From positions 248,001 through 312,000 of the forward strand of contig NZ_CP026721.1 of the NCBI RefSeq assembly GCF_004117075.1: 64,000 nucleotides of DNA. Reading direction: 5' to 3'. Source of the stretch: Fervidobacterium changbaicum (GTDB lineage Bacteria; Thermotogota; Thermotogae; Thermotogales; Fervidobacteriaceae). The translations under genes and the position numbers were made by a program. Position 1 is the first letter of the stretch. The number at the start of each line of letters is the position of its first letter. Under the pieces are notes generated by a model. That model had not been told where the DNA came from. It saw only the letters and a list, made by a program, of their open reading frames with translations, and made no database searches. Below, piece by piece: positions 62,850-64,000 of this stretch.

Positions 62850-62990
62850 GATGAGGGCAGGGAGCCTGCTGAACCAATCCTCCATGCTGACGAGGGCTGA
62901 AAGCCCAACCAACTAATCATGGTTAAAGGCAGGCAACAGACTCCTTAAATGGCTTAAAAGCCAAGGTGACATAAGTTGTCCTGCCCTCAA
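62850..62990 (-). ncRNA. Candidate IS110 bridge RNA
   Basis: The noncoding DNA before the transposase shows nested structure. A perfect 9-bp terminal stem pairs 62988-62980 (GAGGGCAGG on the minus strand) with 62861-62853. Inside are three hairpins: TGGCTT/AAGCCA (62950-62963), GGGCT/AGCCC (62894-62906) and ACCA/TGGT near 62908-62925. IS110 elements are known to express a structured bridge RNA from their noncoding end that guides recombination. The loop specificities cannot be assigned without the ends and target. Confidence 0.6.
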
Positions 62991-63041
62991 TTTTTTTAAG
63001 CTAAATTATTTATACCATATTTTTATGTAGGAGGTGCGCTT

Positions 63042-63359
63042 ATGGGCAGAATAGAGATCAATGCGAATGTCTATCAAGAAATAGTCTACAGAAGTGTTTG
63101 TGAATTCCTTGGATTAGAGGATGCTGAAAACACAATGAACTTCAAGAAAAGTAATATTATTGTCGAAAAATTTCAGCCCTCAGAAGATGAGGATAAGGAA
63201 AGGGTAAAATTCACGGTCCAAGTTCCGGCAAGATTCGAAAGTAATTTCATAGAATATGCAAACAACATCGCCTGTCATGTAAAATCAAAGGTCGAGGAGA
63301 TAACAGGGATGTTTGTAGAATGCGTGAATATCAGAGTGGCAGATGTTATAAACGAGTAA
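63042..63359 (+). CDS. Asp23-like protein (second copy)
   Basis: A 105-residue protein with an Asp23-like pattern: GRIEINANVYQEIVYRSVCEFLGL, VKFTVQVPARFESNFIEYANNIACHVKSKVEEITGM and VECVNIRVADV. It is more divergent than the copy at 61268. The ATG follows AGGAGGTG. It has no clear promoter left, because the IS110 element lies immediately upstream. Confidence 0.65.
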   Translation: MGRIEINANVYQEIVYRSVCEFLGLEDAENTMNFKKSNIIVEKFQPSEDEDKERVKFTVQVPARFESNFIEYANNIACHVKSKVEEITGMFVECVNIRVADVINE

Positions 63360-63421
63360 GCATGTGTTTGAAAGTTTAGCTTGCGAAAGCGAGATAATTC
63401 TTTTGCTTTTTTCAACGTAAT

Positions 63422-63452
63422 CATTGGGAAAAGAATATTCCCAATGGTTTTT
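63422..63452 (+). terminator. Terminator after the second Asp23-like gene
   Basis: A perfect 9-bp stem CATTGGGAA/TTCCCAATG with a 7-nt loop is followed by a short T run. Confidence 0.85.
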
Positions 63453-63489
63453 ATAAATCTAAGAAAAACTAGAACATGGGGGAACTAAG

Positions 63490-64000
63490 GTGAAAGATAA
63501 AGACAACATTGAGAAATATACATTAGGAGAAGAGATAGCGAATTCTGTAACACACGGCGTTGGAGCTTTGCTAAGTATCGCCGGAGCGGTTGTTCTTATA
63601 GTCATCGCGTCATTACAGGGGGACGTTTTGAAAATACTTTCTGCCGTTGTCTATGGATTTTCTTTATTCTTGCTTTATATGAATTCAACACTTTACCATG
63701 CGATCCAACACAAGACAGCAAAGTACGTTTTAGAGATTTTGGACCATTCTTCCATTTACGTACTCATTGCAGGAAGTTATACACCATTTCTATTGCTTGC
63801 GATCAAAAGTGTGACAGGTATTTTATTCCTTTGCATGATATGGGTATTGGCAATTTTGGGGATCATTTTCAAAGTGTTCTTTGTTAGAAAGTTTGTTTAC
63901 CTTTCAACGCTATTTTACGTGATTATGGGGTGGATAGTTGTTCTGATTTTTAAACCTTTGAACAAAAGTGTTGATTCTGGTATCATATGGTTATTGGTGT
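63490..64000 (+). CDS. Hemolysin III family membrane protein (PAQR-like), partial
   Basis: A GTG start behind a G-rich site gives a frame that stays open to the window edge (170 residues). It has the HlyIII landmarks LGEEIANSVTHGVGALLSIAG, STLYHAIQHKTAK and VLEILDHSSIYVLIAGSYTPF, with several transmembrane helices. The 3' end is outside the window; the family is usually about 200-220 residues. Confidence 0.93.
   Translation, partial: MKDKDNIEKYTLGEEIANSVTHGVGALLSIAGAVVLIVIASLQGDVLKILSAVVYGFSLFLLYMNSTLYHAIQHKTAKYVLEILDHSSIYVLIAGSYTPFLLLAIKSVTGILFLCMIWVLAILGIIFKVFFVRKFVYLSTLFYVIMGWIVVLIFKPLNKSVDSGIIWLLV

Larger units (their letters stand above)
61630..62990 (-). mobile_element. IS110-family insertion sequence
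   Basis: It comprises a DEDD-type transposase gene and about 160 bases of structured noncoding DNA upstream of it (62830-62990). The exact ends are not defined because IS110 elements lack clear terminal inverted repeats. The right boundary is probably near the T run at 62990-62997, and the left boundary is just beyond the stop codon at 61630. It separates two related Asp23-like genes. Confidence 0.75.

Noticed and set aside
63360-63420. Second terminator or small RNA before the hemolysin III gene
   Set aside because: The GCTTGCGAAAGCGAG hairpin is short and lacks a T run; the clear terminator is at 63422-63452.

Overview
The window looks like a chromosome segment of a Thermotogota bacterium, most likely Fervidobacterium or a close relative. 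The evidence is an AT-rich genome with many TTG and GTG starts behind strong GGAGG-type ribosome binding sites, the order ffh-rpsP-KH-rimM-trmD-SPOUT-rplS-lepB as in Thermotoga maritima, archaeal-type phosphoglycerate mutase, a 3H-domain NiaR, an M29 aminopeptidase and a Na+-NQR-type complex. The genus is inferred from protein character and gene order; no database search was possible.

Layout. 1-3.5 kb: a divergent start region, an M20 amidohydrolase, a SAM hydrolase, a small exported lytic-transglycosylase-like protein and an ECF transporter T component. 3.5-11 kb (minus strand): a lysine/diaminopimelate operon, asd-dapF-dapA-dapB-dapH-lysC-DUF6062-aminotransferase, which with the M20 enzyme could supply the whole acetylated DAP route. 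It is preceded by a leader that reads as a lysine-codon leader peptide with mutually exclusive antiterminator and terminator stems. An IS6-like element (11042-12102) sits just upstream of that leader. 12.2-19.2 kb (minus): an overlapping operon of PHP phosphoesterase, UvrD-like helicase, DUF72 protein, ECF sigma factor, putative anti-sigma factor, exported protein and a COG1031 radical SAM protein. 19.3-29 kb (plus): HD hydrolase, membrane protein, thrS, HD-GYP protein, NfeD/stomatin pair, aminopeptidase, apgM and ComEC. 29-31.3 kb (minus): tRNA-Ser(GGA), then rimP-nusA-fur. 31.4-37.9 kb (plus): double-HD protein, CoA-binding protein, CBS-ATPase, and a three-gene cluster of membrane-anchored LPP20/FlgT-like proteins. 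37.9-43 kb (minus): the SRP/ribosome-maturation operon. 43.2-54.3 kb (plus): MFS transporter, SlyD, a PelF-like glycosyltransferase with a DUF2194 protein, DUF155, 5'-nucleotidase, NiaR-PncA and a DEAD-box helicase with a structured leader. 54.4-59.5 kb (minus): nqrBCDEF with no nqrA, then two further genes. 59.8-61.1 kb (plus): an exported protein with cytochrome-b5-like repeats plus a small His-rich cytochrome-b-like membrane protein. 61.2-64 kb: two Asp23-like genes separated by an IS110 element that carries a likely bridge RNA, then a hemolysin III gene cut by the window edge.

The strongest candidates for something undescribed are the asd-operon attenuator, the heme-protein pair beside an NQR lacking NqrA, the LPP20/FlgT-like trio and the IS110 noncoding RNA. 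No CRISPR array, rRNA or prophage was seen. Many starts were chosen from ribosome binding site spacing and differ from the longest open frame.
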